A stretch of DNA of 64,000 nucleotides from Helichrysum umbraculigerum. Lineage: Eukaryota; Streptophyta; Magnoliopsida; Asterales; Asteraceae. The position numbers and the translations under genes were made by a program. This document shows positions 1 through 10,550 of this stretch, piece by piece (position 1 is the first letter of the stretch; each line of letters opens with the position of its first letter). The notes under the pieces were generated by a model, which did not search any database, was not told the origin of the DNA, and worked only from the letters and a program-made list of their open reading frames with translations. The DNA lies in NCBI GenBank assembly GCA_949592205.1, contig CATIUR010000003.1, forward strand, positions 77,218,501 through 77,282,500, given 5' to 3'.

Positions 1-8
1 ATGTCACA

Positions 9-931
9 GTATCCCCCCGTTTAGAGAATTTCGTCCCGAAATTCAATCGGAGCCGTATTGTCACCACGATCCCTGAATAAGTGCATATATATAAGCTTGG
101 CTTGATATTTTCATTTGCAAGTATACTCAGGTCAACGTTCTATCAGACCTTGATAATTAAAATTACATGTGCTCCAACATGTTGACCTCTCAATCCATGG
201 TTCCTACCAGTTTTCTCTGCACATCGTTATTTGTGGTTCCCTTTAAACTCCTTCTAGAAATATGTGTCAGACTTTATCGGCCAACACTTTTGTAGAATTG
301 ACACATGAAATAGTTCGTGAGCAGCACTTCACTCTTGTGACAACTTTCAATCGATATGTTATACACGCTCAACAATTTAGAGCGATCTAACAAACCTATG
401 CATAAATTTTCCACTTCTTCCCAAAATATATGGTATTTTTCCAAAGCAATACTTTAAGCAATATATGATCTCTATCATAAAATTGTTACTGCTTTCGATG
501 TTTATTTGCGTAACTCATTTGCCTAGCTCGTAGTGATCCCAACTTCTCCTTGATTCGAACGATCTTGTCAATAGCTTCATGGACTATTTCAATCCAATCA
601 ACTAACTATAACCCAACTTCAGCTGACACTACGATGAATGACTCCTACACTCATGAAGTGCTTGAAATAATGCAGAATGAATGCTAGAATGATAATTATG
701 TTGTATGATAACTCGACTAATTGTAAGTGAGGATCACAACTTCTATCAATCGATGACACAATCTAAGCATATTCTCAATGTTTGAATGGTTCGCTCATTC
801 CGTCCATTAGTTCGAGAATGATAAACCATCCTCATGTCAAAACTCGTCCTCATAGCTTTTCGCAACATTCCCAAAAATTGTGAAGTAAAATAACCATCAA
901 GATCGGATATAGTAGATTCAAACACTCCACG
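9..931 (-). pseudogene. Integrase C-terminal half and 3' tail of element A
   Basis: On the minus strand, 931 down to about 750 gives an integrase core remnant containing ISDLDGYFTSQF and NERTIQTL, which match ISDRDSRFTSRFW and SERTIQTLEDML of intact relatives. It continues the integrase fragment that resumes at 12704, so B landed in the middle of the catalytic core. From 745 down to 26 I see only degraded sequence where the integrase C-terminus and any chromodomain should be. The C-rich run at about 9-25 is the complement of the polypurine tract. Confidence 0.8.
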
Positions 932-3836
932 TGTCACACCCCGCCTCGGCGGAAGGTTGCGAGATGCGACGTCCATGAGATCACAACACAAGAATTACAA
1001 TGAACGACCACTACATGAGTCGATTTAAACATACATCATAAAGATTTTAATTGTCTTACAAACTTAGAACATTTGTCTTAAAAGTTTAACAAAGCATTTC
1101 CCATAAATTACAAAATAGTTAGGAATTTAAGATAATAAGCTCAAAGAAATGTTTCGTCCATGCAAATGTAGTTCCTAACTTCAAAAGGGGTATGCCATCT
1201 TCACGACTAGGAAGCATCCTAATTACCTGAGAATAACATGTTAAAATGGGTCAACATAAAGTTGGTGAGCTCATAGGTTTTAGTATTTGCAAAACATTAC
1301 CATGGATCACGAGTTTTCAAGTTATATTGCCATTCAACAATATAGCAAAAATTGTATTACTATTGCCATAAGCTCATGAATTGAAACCTTAACATTTAGT
1401 GCCTCGCAAGTGTCCTATCCAAACACAAGTAGTTCTCAAATGACAATGCACCCGTTTGACTTATAGTCATGTTGGCGCTACCAACCCGGATGGGGGCGTC
1501 AACCCAAATAGATCTATTCATGACATTCACGTTTAAGTCCTTAACTAACAATTCATGATAAAGGCCTACATAATGGATAGTGTCAACTTATGCAATACGT
1601 AACAGTTTAGTTTGTGTCCACAAAGAAAAGAACATGTATTCTCACCCCAAAAACATATCAAAGCATTTAAAAAGGAGTAGGGGCCATGAGACTCACCTTA
1701 GTGAGAGAGCGGAAATTAGCAATTATCGGTTTGAGTCTCGGTTTGATTAACACGTCCTAGATCACATAAAACGCTTAAGTTTAGTTATATTGCATATGCA
1801 TAATAGTTATAATTTTTGTAAAGTTTCCATCACCCATAGTTTTAGTTTAAGTGTCACATTTTATTCAACTATTGTCGTGTATACTTATATATTTAGTGAT
1901 TTCAAGATTGAATCAAACACATTTCCAGAAAGTTTCCAGACCAGGCCTATAAATCGGCTTATAGAGAAAAATGTGTGAGTTTCTGGAAAAAATGTAAAAC
2001 ATGAAAGTTGTAGATCTTTTCGATACGCAAATTTTAAAAAAAAATGCATCATCTAACTCTTAGTATATGATTTTATACGATTTATCTACTAAACTGTGTT
2101 TTAGGGACAGATTTATGTATCTTCAAGTACAAACTATAAAAACGATTTTTAAGCTTGAAGTTGGTCATTAATATGCTAGATAAGTTGTAAATCATTAAAA
2201 TCAGTAACATGCAATAAGAATAATGAAAAGGTTTAAGTGATTTTCACAAATCAAGACATTGGAAATCTGGACAGCCTTGCATGGGTAAGTGTGGGTTAGG
2301 ATTTCAAGTCATAGACCACCATCCTAACACATAGGCACTAATCATTGTTTAGCCCTTTTTCCCACATGCAATTTCCATCATTTTTCCACAGATTTTGAGT
2401 ATTTTACAAGCATAAAATCCTTGAAGGATTTGTAGATAAGTAATAAGTAAGTTTTTACATCTTTAAGCTTGATATTGGTTTGATCATTGATTATCACTTC
2501 TTTTTAACACATGAACATGTGCAAGTGACAACCTACAAACATCAAGTCATTCTTGTAGGCTTAGCCACACCTTTAAATATATCAAATTAAAAGAAAATGA
2601 AGATGAATATAAGTAATTACATTTTTCAATCTTGACATCGGTTTGATCATGGATTATCACTTATTTTAAACACATAATCATGTGCAAGTGATAATCTACA
2701 AACATCAAGTCATCTTAACATCAAGTCAAGAGAAATTTACATCTTTCAATTTAAAAGAAAATGGAGATGAAGATGAGTAATAATAATGCATGTATACATC
2801 TAATTTGTAGGCATAGCCATACACAAGAATCTCAACAAAACGAAATTTAAAGATGCATGTATACATATGTAGATTTGTAGGCATAGCCTTACATAAAATC
2901 ACATATGTATATAATAAGATGTGAGATATCTACATAGATATACACATATTTATATTGTTTTTGTTAGTAATCATCCATGGGTGATGATTTTTGTAAGAAA
3001 ACATAAGAAAGAGATGAAGATCTTCTTGAAATACCTTACTAGTACAAACTAGTATGGAACTAGCTTGTTATTAGTGTGTGTAGATGATCAAATGGAGGTG
3101 ATTTGTGATGGTTTTTGGTGTTTGTTGATGGCAGAATTTTGAGAGAAAAAGGGGAAGAAGAGAGGGTTTTAGAAGAGAGAAAAAGAGTGTGGGTGTGTAA
3201 AATGAGAAAAGGGTGGAATGAGGTTCTTTAAATAGGAGAAATGAGAAGGGGGGGGGGGGGGGGTGGTGGACGGTTTAGGGGGAGGGGGGGGAGAGGAAGG
3301 GGTGTGTGGTTTTTAATTGGTGAAGTAAAGAGGTGAGTTAAATGGGTTTAGGTGATTAAATGATGTAGTTAAGGTTTTATTAATTAATTTAATGATTTAA
3401 ATTAATTAATCTAAATTTCAATTTAAATATTTTAAGTAAAGTTTTTAGTTAAATACGAATTAAATAAGTGTATTCATTTAATTATTATTTTTGTATTTCA
3501 TGCAAAGGTGGTGATTAGTTACTTTCATGCAAGTAAGTGTAAGTATTATTACATTCTTGTATCACACATATATCGATATATGTATAATCTATTAGCGTTT
3601 ACTAAGAAGAATTAATAAACATAGACGTAAGCACTTTGTCACATTATGTATATCCATGAATAAACGTTTGCTTAGTGTCGGGTTGTAACGATAGGGCGCT
3701 TAAATTTAATGCTATTTACTTATAGGCGTTAATTCGCTAAACTTATAGTTTAACTAAATAAAATAATAAAAAAATTTTTATCTCCAAGTTTATTACCTGA
3801 GCGGAGTTAAATCAGAAATTTTTGCCGGTTGTCACA
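932..3836 (-). repeat. 3' LTR of element B
   Basis: Direct repeat of 9786-12698, starting TGTCACACCCC and ending GTTGTCACA on the plus strand. On the element's sense strand it starts at 3836. Within it: a TATA-like box at 3226-3235, a pyrimidine-rich stretch after it, two related units around 2462-2720 in which GATTATCACTT can pair with AAGTGATAATC, and the candidate intron 1227-1696. A run of 16 Gs at 3248-3263 is 27 Gs in the other LTR. Confidence 0.97.
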
Positions 3837-3850
3837 TTCTCCCCCTGTTA
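3837..3850 (-). other. Polypurine tract of element B
   Basis: On the minus strand the sequence TAACAGGGGGAGAA lies directly before the 3' LTR. This is the expected position and composition for the plus-strand primer. Confidence 0.85.
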
Positions 3851-3869
3851 AAAGATTTCGTCCCGAAAT

Positions 3870-6800
3870 TTAGTTCGTGATCTCGGGTGGTGCAGGGTTT
3901 GAGAATAGGTGAGGATACTTGCGACGGATTTGATCCTCGCGTTCCCAGGTGAATTCCGGACCTCGTTTTGAATTCCACCTAACCTTAACAATGGGTATGC
4001 GACTCCGCTTCAAGGTCTTTATTTCTCGGTCCATGATCTCGATTGGTTCTTCGACGAAATGCAATTTCTCATCGATTTGAACTTCTCCGACTGGAATGAC
4101 AAGTGATTCGTCCGATAAACACTTTTTCAGGTTTGACACGTGAAACGTGTCATGTACATTACTGAGTTCTTGAGGTAACTTAAGTTTATACGCAACTGGA
4201 CCAATTCTCTCCAGTATTTCGAATGGTCCGACATATCTAGGGTTTAGCTTTCCTCGTTTCCCAAAACGGACCACGCCTTTCCAAGGCGACACTTTCAACA
4301 TGACTTTATCCCCAACTTGAAATTCTAGCGGTCTGCGCCTTGTATCTGCATAACTCTTTTGGCGGTCACGGGCTGCCTTCAGCCTGTTTTGGATTTGCAC
4401 AATCTTTTCGGTCGTCTCGTGTATAATCTCTGGACCAAGGAGTTGACTGTCTCCTACCTCAGTCCAACATATGGGTGATCGACACTTTCTCCCATAAAGT
4501 GCTTCGAATGGGGCGGCTTTGATGCTGGTGTGATAACTGTTGTTGTAAGAGAACTCGCATAGTGGTAGATGGTTCTCCCAACCACGTCCAAAATCGATAA
4601 CACATGCACGCAACATATCCTCTAGGGTTTGAATTGTCCTTTCGCTTTGGCCATCTGTCTGAGGGTGGTATGCGGTACTCATATCTAAACGAGTACCTAG
4701 AGCTTTCTGGAGTAACTGCCAAAATCTTGAGGTGAAACGGCTATCCCGATCGGAGATAATCGAGATGGGCACCCCGTGTCTTGACACCACCTCCTTTAAG
4801 TAGATCCTAGTCAATCTTTCCATTGTGTCGGTCTCCTTGATTGCTAGAAAGTGGGCGGACTTTGTCAGGCGATCAACAATTACCCAAATCGTATCACAAC
4901 CATTCGCTGTCCTAGGAAGCTTAGTAATAAAGTCCATTGTTATCTGTTCCCACTTCCATTGGGGTATTTCGGGTTGTGTTAATAGACCTGATGGTTTCTG
5001 ATACTCGACCTTTACCTTGGAACACGTCAAGCATTTACTAACATAGGTGGCCACCTCAGCCTTCATGTTAGGCCACCAATACAAGTCCTTAAGCCCATGG
5101 TACATCTTGTCAGCCCCCGGATGGATGGAATATCTAGATTTATGTGCCTCATCCATTACCAACTTACTCAAGTTACCAAAACTTGGTATCCACATACGAT
5201 CCATAAAATATCGGATCCCATCGGATTTAACCTCAAATTGTTTATCCATGCCGCGTAGAGATTCGCCCTTTACATTCTCCTCCTTGGTTGCCTCGAGTTG
5301 AGCATCACGAATTTGAGAGGTAAGGTTCGTACGAATGGTCATACCTAAAGCCCTAACTCGTAGTGGTTTCATCCGTTCTTTTCTGCTCAAAGCGTCAGCT
5401 ACAACATTTGCCTTGCCCGGGTGATAACGAATCTCGCAATCGTAATCACTGAGCAATTCAACCCATCTACGTTGTCTCATATTCAAATCCTTTTGATCGA
5501 AAATGTGCTGAAGGCTTTTATGATCCGTAAACACGGTACACTTCGTACCATAGAGGTAATGCCTCCAGATCTTGAGTGCAAACACCACTGCTCCCAATTC
5601 CAGGTCATGGGTTGTGTAGTTTTTCTCATGCACCTTAAGTTGACGAGAAGCATAAGCTATGACTTTCTCCTTTTGCATCAACACACATCCTAGCCCCTGT
5701 CGTGATGCATCGCAGAAGACTACAAAATTTTCGGTTCCCTCTGGCAGTGACAATACTGGTGCGCTACAGAGTTTTTGCTTTAGCAATTGGAAAGCCTCCT
5801 CTTGCTCAACATTCCAATTATACTTCGACGTTTTCTGAGTTAGCAGTGTCAAAGGTTTGGCTATTTTAGAAAAATTCTCGATGAATCGTCTATAATAGCC
5901 AGCGAGACCTAAGAATTGCCGTATCTCCGTTGGGGTTCTAGGCGTCTCCCAATTTTTGATAGCTTCAATCTTGGCAGGGTCGACGTGTATTCCTTGACTA
6001 TCAATGACATGCCCTAGGAATTGCACTCTTCTCAACCAAAACTCACACTTTGAGAACTTAGCATACAACTCCTCCTTTTTAAGCAACTCCAAGATTGATC
6101 TCAAATGCTGCTCATGGTCCTCTTTGTTCTTTGAATAGATCAAAATGTCGTCGATGAATACAATGACGAACTTATCTAAGTACGGTTTACACACGCGGTT
6201 CATGAGATCCATGAATACTGCCGGTGCATTAGTAAGACCGAACGACATTACTTGGAACTCGTAATGACCATACCGAGTTCTAAATGCTGTTTTTGGGATG
6301 CTTTCTTCTCCGACTCTCAACTGATGATATCCCGATCGTAGGTCAATCTTTGAGTAAAAACTCGAACCCTGTAACTGATCAAATAAATCGTCAATCCTTG
6401 GGAGTGGATAACGATTCTTCACTGTCAGCTTGTTCAGCTCTCGGTAATCGATGCACATCCTTAAGGATCCATCTTTCTTTTTCACAAATAAGACGGGAGC
6501 TCCCCAAGGTGAGGAACTTGGCCGGATAAACCCTTTATCCAAAAGCTCTTGTAATTGACTTGATAACTCTTGCATTTCGGAAGGGGCTAATCGATATGGT
6601 GCTCGGGCAACGGGCGCAGCACCAGGCACCAATTCGATATGAAATTCCACTTGCCGGGCGGGTGGCAGTCCAGGCAAGTCTTCAGGGAAAACTTCGGGAA
6701 AATCCCGCACAATAGGGACATCCTCGAGTCGTCTCTCTTCCGGTTTCTCCTCTACAACGTGAGCTAAGATTGCTTGGTACCCTTTTCTTAGGTACTTCTG

Positions 6801-8303
6801 CGTTTTCATGCACGATATGATGTTCAACCTCGTTCCACTCTTTTCTCCTTGAATTATTAAAGTTTTTCCGCTAGAGAGGGGGATGCGGACAATCTTATCA
6901 TAACATACTATTTCAGCACGATTCTTGGATAACCAATCCATGCCAACGATGACGTCAAAGCTTCCTATTTTGACGGGTATTAAATTTATGGGAAAGATTT
7001 CACTTGCCAAGTTTAGGGAACAGTTTCGAATTATACTATCAGCTTCGATTAATTTACCGTTAGCTAACTCTACCGTGTACTTAGTGTCTAAGGCAGTTGG
7101 GGTGATTTCAAGTAAGGGGCTAAACTCGTTAGACACGAAACTCTCATCAGCACCAGTATCAAATAAGACTGAAACAACCTTGTCGTTTAGGAGAAACGTA
7201 CCCGTGACTACGTTGGGATCTTGACGTGCTTCATTGGTATTGACAACGAATGCTCTGCCACGCGCTGCATTGTTATTCTGATTTTTCAGCTTTGGACAAT
7301 CCTTCTTAAAGTGGCCAGCACTTCCACACCCGAAGCAAGTGTTTGGAGCGTTAGTGTTGGCAACAGGAGCGGGGCTCCGACAATCCTTAGCTTGATGGCC
7401 AGGTTTCTTACATCTCCCACATGAGTTGTTACAAGCACCTGTGTGGTGAAGGTTACAACGCTTACAGTATGGTTTGTTTCCAGCATAACCTTTCTTAGCA
7501 TCTTGCCCTGCAGCGTAAGCCCTAACTGGCTCGGTCTTCTTATTCTGTTGTTGACCGTTGTTTCCTTTAGAACTTTCTTCCCATTTCCTTTTACCATCGG
7601 AATTCTTATCGCCAACATTCCTTTCGGTGTTTGGTCCACGCCGCACGACTTGATCCATCAGGTTATGGGCCATGCGAATGGCATCATGGATTGTGCCGGG
7701 CTTGGATGAAGTGACATTTCCTTGGATTTGGGATGGAAGTCCCCAGATATAGCGTTCAATCCTCTTATACTCAGGAGTGACCAAAGACGGGCAAAGGAGT
7801 GCCAATTCTTGGAATCGTCTTGTATACCCAGCTACATCAGTTTCCTTGACCGATAGGTTCCAAAATTCAATCTCCAGTTTCTGTAGTTCGTTCCTAGGGC
7901 AGTATTCCTCAGTCATCATTTTCTTAAGATCCTCCCAAGAAATTTGGTAAGCAGCATCAATGCCCACAGAATGAGCGTATGAATTCCACCATGTCAGTGC
8001 ACCATCCTGAAGAGTGCACGTTGCATATTTAACCCTGGTGGTTTCCGTACAATTGCTAATACGGAAGACTGACTCCAGTTTCTCAAACCATCGGACTAGA
8101 CCGACAGCTCCCTCAGTTCCCTTAAAGTGATAAGGTTTGCAATTTAGGAAGTCTTTATATGAGCATTCTCGGATCACTGGATCTTCATTTCTTCTACCTC
8201 CATCATTCCTATCAGTCCTTTGGGCGGCAATCGCATCAGCTATCCTCTGTGTTACTAGTCTTTCGATATCAGCAGCATTCATGGGTGTTCTCTTGGGTGG
8301 CAT
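3870..8303 (-). CDS. Gag-pol polyprotein of element B
   Basis: Single open frame of 1477 residues. The start is the ATG at 8303 (MPPKRTP), which matches the Gag start of related copies in this window; the frame runs only 9 codons further upstream, with no other ATG. Order, with approximate residues: Gag capsid region 40-230; three zinc knuckles at about 278-335 (CKRCNLHHTGAC, then two CCHC types); aspartic protease with DTGA at about 380; reverse transcriptase 560-760 with FIDDIL at about 714; RNase H from about 860 (DASRQGLG); integrase zinc-binding HHCC at about 1058-1094; catalytic D, D, E at about 1122, 1179 and 1217; C-terminal chromodomain at about 1421-1465. The chromodomain is thought to direct insertion to heterochromatin. 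No frameshift or internal stop was found, so the protein looks functional. Confidence 0.96.
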   Translation of the reverse strand: MPPKRTPMNAADIERLVTQRIADAIAAQRTDRNDGGRRNEDPVIRECSYKDFLNCKPYHFKGTEGAVGLVRWFEKLESVFRISNCTETTRVKYATCTLQDGALTWWNSYAHSVGIDAAYQISWEDLKKMMTEEYCPRNELQKLEIEFWNLSVKETDVAGYTRRFQELALLCPSLVTPEYKRIERYIWGLPSQIQGNVTSSKPGTIHDAIRMAHNLMDQVVRRGPNTERNVGDKNSDGKRKWEESSKGNNGQQQNKKTEPVRAYAAGQDAKKGYAGNKPYCKRCNLHHTGACNNSCGRCKKPGHQAKDCRSPAPVANTNAPNTCFGCGSAGHFKKDCPKLKNQNNNAARGRAFVVNTNEARQDPNVVTGTFLLNDKVVSVLFDTGADESFVSNEFSPLLEITPTALDTKYTVELANGKLIEADSIIRNCSLNLASEIFPINLIPVKIGSFDVIVGMDWLSKNRAEIVCYDKIVRIPLSSGKTLIIQGEKSGTRLNIISCMKTQKYLRKGYQAILAHVVEEKPEERRLEDVPIVRDFPEVFPEDLPGLPPARQVEFHIELVPGAAPVARAPYRLAPSEMQELSSQLQELLDKGFIRPSSSPWGAPVLFVKKKDGSLRMCIDYRELNKLTVKNRYPLPRIDDLFDQLQGSSFYSKIDLRSGYHQLRVGEESIPKTAFRTRYGHYEFQVMSFGLTNAPAVFMDLMNRVCKPYLDKFVIVFIDDILIYSKNKEDHEQHLRSILELLKKEELYAKFSKCEFWLRRVQFLGHVIDSQGIHVDPAKIEAIKNWETPRTPTEIRQFLGLAGYYRRFIENFSKIAKPLTLLTQKTSKYNWNVEQEEAFQLLKQKLCSAPVLSLPEGTENFVVFCDASRQGLGCVLMQKEKVIAYASRQLKVHEKNYTTHDLELGAVVFALKIWRHYLYGTKCTVFTDHKSLQHIFDQKDLNMRQRRWVELLSDYDCEIRYHPGKANVVADALSRKERMKPLRVRALGMTIRTNLTSQIRDAQLEATKEENVKGESLRGMDKQFEVKSDGIRYFMDRMWIPSFGNLSKLVMDEAHKSRYSIHPGADKMYHGLKDLYWWPNMKAEVATYVSKCLTCSKVKVEYQKPSGLLTQPEIPQWKWEQITMDFITKLPRTANGCDTIWVIVDRLTKSAHFLAIKETDTMERLTRIYLKEVVSRHGVPISIISDRDSRFTSRFWQLLQKALGTRLDMSTAYHPQTDGQSERTIQTLEDMLRACVIDFGRGWENHLPLCEFSYNNSYHTSIKAAPFEALYGRKCRSPICWTEVGDSQLLGPEIIHETTEKIVQIQNRLKAARDRQKSYADTRRRPLEFQVGDKVMLKVSPWKGVVRFGKRGKLNPRYVGPFEILERIGPVAYKLKLPQELSNVHDTFHVSNLKKCLSDESLVIPVGEVQIDEKLHFVEEPIEIMDREIKTLKRSRIPIVKVRWNSKRGPEFTWEREDQIRRKYPHLFSNPAPPEITN

Positions 8304-8576
8304 GTTTCTTGAAATCACAAGGTACAACAAGATAATGAGATATTATACAAGATAAAATTTCATCACGTGTACATGAAATAAACAATCATAAACCGCACAA
8401 CCAAAATCACAAGATAGTAAGATAAATAACCAAACAAGAGCATAAACTTAGACAAAATACTTGATTCATTGTTTGTGAAAACAGGCTGGAAATGAAACTT
8501 CCAGAAAATACAAGCAAATCCATAAATTCATACTCTAGGCACAACCCGCCATAGTAGGTTAAAAACCAAAATGAAA

Positions 8577-9539
8577 CTATCCGCGAAACTGATCCCAAAG
8601 TGTACTAGCACGTCCCAAACTCTGCTCCATCGCGGCCATACGCTGCTCGGTCCTAATCGCGCGCTCCTGCGCTAGCTCAGCGCGCCTCTCGCTGTGCTCC
8701 ACCCGTCGGCGTAACTCGGTGACCTCCTCTCGAAGCGTCTTGATGTCGTCATCTGCACAGTAGACTGAGTAGTCCATGTTACCGATCTTCCTCTCAACTT
8801 CTGAGACTTGTGCCTGCAAGAACTCCACCTTATCGGAATGGAACTCATCATGGTCGTTCTCCAAATAACCAATCCTCCTCTCATGATCAACCAAACGAGC
8901 TACAACAACGGGGATAGTGTGATGCACAGGCTCCAAAGTAAGAGTGGGTATGGGTATAGTGGTGGAGGACTCCCCAACCTCAAATGTCTCGGGTATCCCT
9001 TCTTCTTCTCTCCAGGACTGAATCTTCTCCTGCATCCATGTCCACTTGCGGGATCGCACTCGCCTAGTAGTGGTGTTGGTAGTCTCAGTAGGTGGAGTCG
9101 GAAAGGTCTCAGTAGGGGGAATGGAGAATGTCTCAGTCACAGGTGGGAGCACGATGATCCGAGGGGTACGCATCAATCGTGGTCCCCCGGGGCGGAATGA
9201 TCGGAGTGAAGAGGCTGGTTTTGGTTGGGTAGGGAAAGTAGGTGCAGTCTGAGTAGGAATGACAGGGGAGGGATGGGATTCTTCTGGATCGGACTTGTCC
9301 TCAGTAGGCTCGGACTCATCCTCCATTGGTTCGGTCTCATCCTCCATTGGCTCGGTCTCATCCTCAAATAGCTCAGTCTCATCCTCAAATGGCTCAGTCT
9401 CATTGGAGGAAACGGTCTTCTCAACTTGGGTAGCGGACACAGGCAGGTATGAGGGTGTCTTAGGCGAGGAGAGGAGGTATGCCGCCATCTCGGAGTCATC
9501 ATCGGACACGATTTGGATAGGGCTATTAAGGTTCGACAT
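8577..9539 (-). CDS. Extra ORF upstream of gag in element B, coiled-coil protein
   Basis: ORF of 320 residues between the primer site and gag, in the same frame as gag and ending 273 bp before its ATG, with further stops between, so it is not a simple read-through extension. The N-terminal third is acidic and built from tandem units of the form EDETEP (about residues 50-85). The middle is rich in Pro and Thr. The last 110 residues are charged with a heptad-like pattern (VDHERRIGYLEND, then LREEVTELRRRVEHSERR), a likely coiled coil. I do not recognise a catalytic domain and assign no function. Element G has a comparable coiled-coil ORF in the same place. Intact in a young element, it is probably expressed, either from the same transcript or by re-initiation. 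Confidence 0.75.
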   Translation of the reverse strand: MSNLNSPIQIVSDDDSEMAAYLLSSPKTPSYLPVSATQVEKTVSSNETEPFEDETELFEDETEPMEDETEPMEDESEPTEDKSDPEESHPSPVIPTQTAPTFPTQPKPASSLRSFRPGGPRLMRTPRIIVLPPVTETFSIPPTETFPTPPTETTNTTTRRVRSRKWTWMQEKIQSWREEEGIPETFEVGESSTTIPIPTLTLEPVHHTIPVVVARLVDHERRIGYLENDHDEFHSDKVEFLQAQVSEVERKIGNMDYSVYCADDDIKTLREEVTELRRRVEHSERRAELAQERAIRTEQRMAAMEQSLGRASTLWDQFRG

Positions 9540-9770
9540 ACTCTGTCATATAAATAATAGTATATAAATAAGGAGTATATAAAATAGTTAAATATTTAAC
9601 AGATATACCGACTTATCAATATCACATAATAAGCATGCATGGAACAAATAGTTGATAAGCAGGCAAGGATGTACGGATTTTATAATCATCAAGTACACCT
9701 AACAAGTCCTCATTCTAGTTATGGCTATAGTCTAGGCCCACTAATGCAACCTAGTTCACTATAACCTTGT

Positions 9771-9781
9771 CTCTGATACCA
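9771..9781 (-). other. Primer-binding site of element B
   Basis: The minus strand reads TGGTATCAGAG, complementary to the 3' end of plant initiator-methionine tRNA, four bases from the 5' LTR. Similar sites flank the LTRs of A, C, D and G. Confidence 0.9.
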
Positions 9782-10080
9782 ATTATGTCACACCCCGCCT
9801 CGGCGGAAGGTTGCGAGATGCGACGTCCATGAGATCACAACACAAGAATTACAATGAACGACCACTACATGAGTCGATTTAAACATACATCATAAAGATT
9901 TTAATTGTCTTACAAACTTAGAACATTTGTCTTAAAAGTTTAACAAAGCATTTCCCATAAATTACAAAATAGTTAGGAATTTAAGATAATAAGCTCAAAG
10001 AAATGTTTCGTCCATGCAAATGTAGTTCCTAACTTCAAAAGGGGTATGCCATCTTCACGACTAGGAAGCATCCTAATTAC

Positions 10081-10550
10081 CTGAGAATAACATGTTAAAA
10101 TGGGTCAACATAAAGTTGGTGAGCTCATAGGTTTTAGTATTTGCAAAACATTACCATGGATCACGAGTTTTCAAGTTATATTGCCATTCAACAATATAGC
10201 AAAAATTGTATTACTATTGCCATAAGCTCATGAATTGAAACCTTAACATTTAGTGCCTCGCAAGTGTCCTATCCAAACACAAGTAGTTCTCAAATGACAA
10301 TGCACCCGTTTGACTTATAGTCATGTTGGCGCTACCAACCCGGATGGGGGCGTCAACCCAAATAGATCTATTCATGACATTCACGTTTAAGTCCTTAACT
10401 AACAATTCATGATAAAGGCCTACATAATGGATAGTGTCAACTTATGCAATACGTAACAGTTTAGTTTGTGTCCACAAAGAAAAGAACATGTATTCTCACC
10501 CCAAAAACATATCAAAGCATTTAAAAAGGAGTAGGGGCCATGAGACTCAC
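10081..10550 (-). other. Candidate spliced intron in the leader of element B
   Basis: On the sense (minus) strand a consensus donor CTAAG|GTGAGT lies at 10550 and an acceptor TTATTCTCAG|G at 10081, giving a 470-nt intron wholly inside the LTR (same positions as 1227-1696 in the 3' LTR). Equivalent signals occur at corresponding places in the LTRs of A, C, E and F. This is inferred from sequence; no transcript is available. Confidence 0.45.

Noticed and set aside
1790..1978. 62-codon ORF present twice (also 10644-10832)
   Set aside because: It is duplicated only because it lies in both LTRs of B; it is AT-rich, runs antisense to the element and has no domain.
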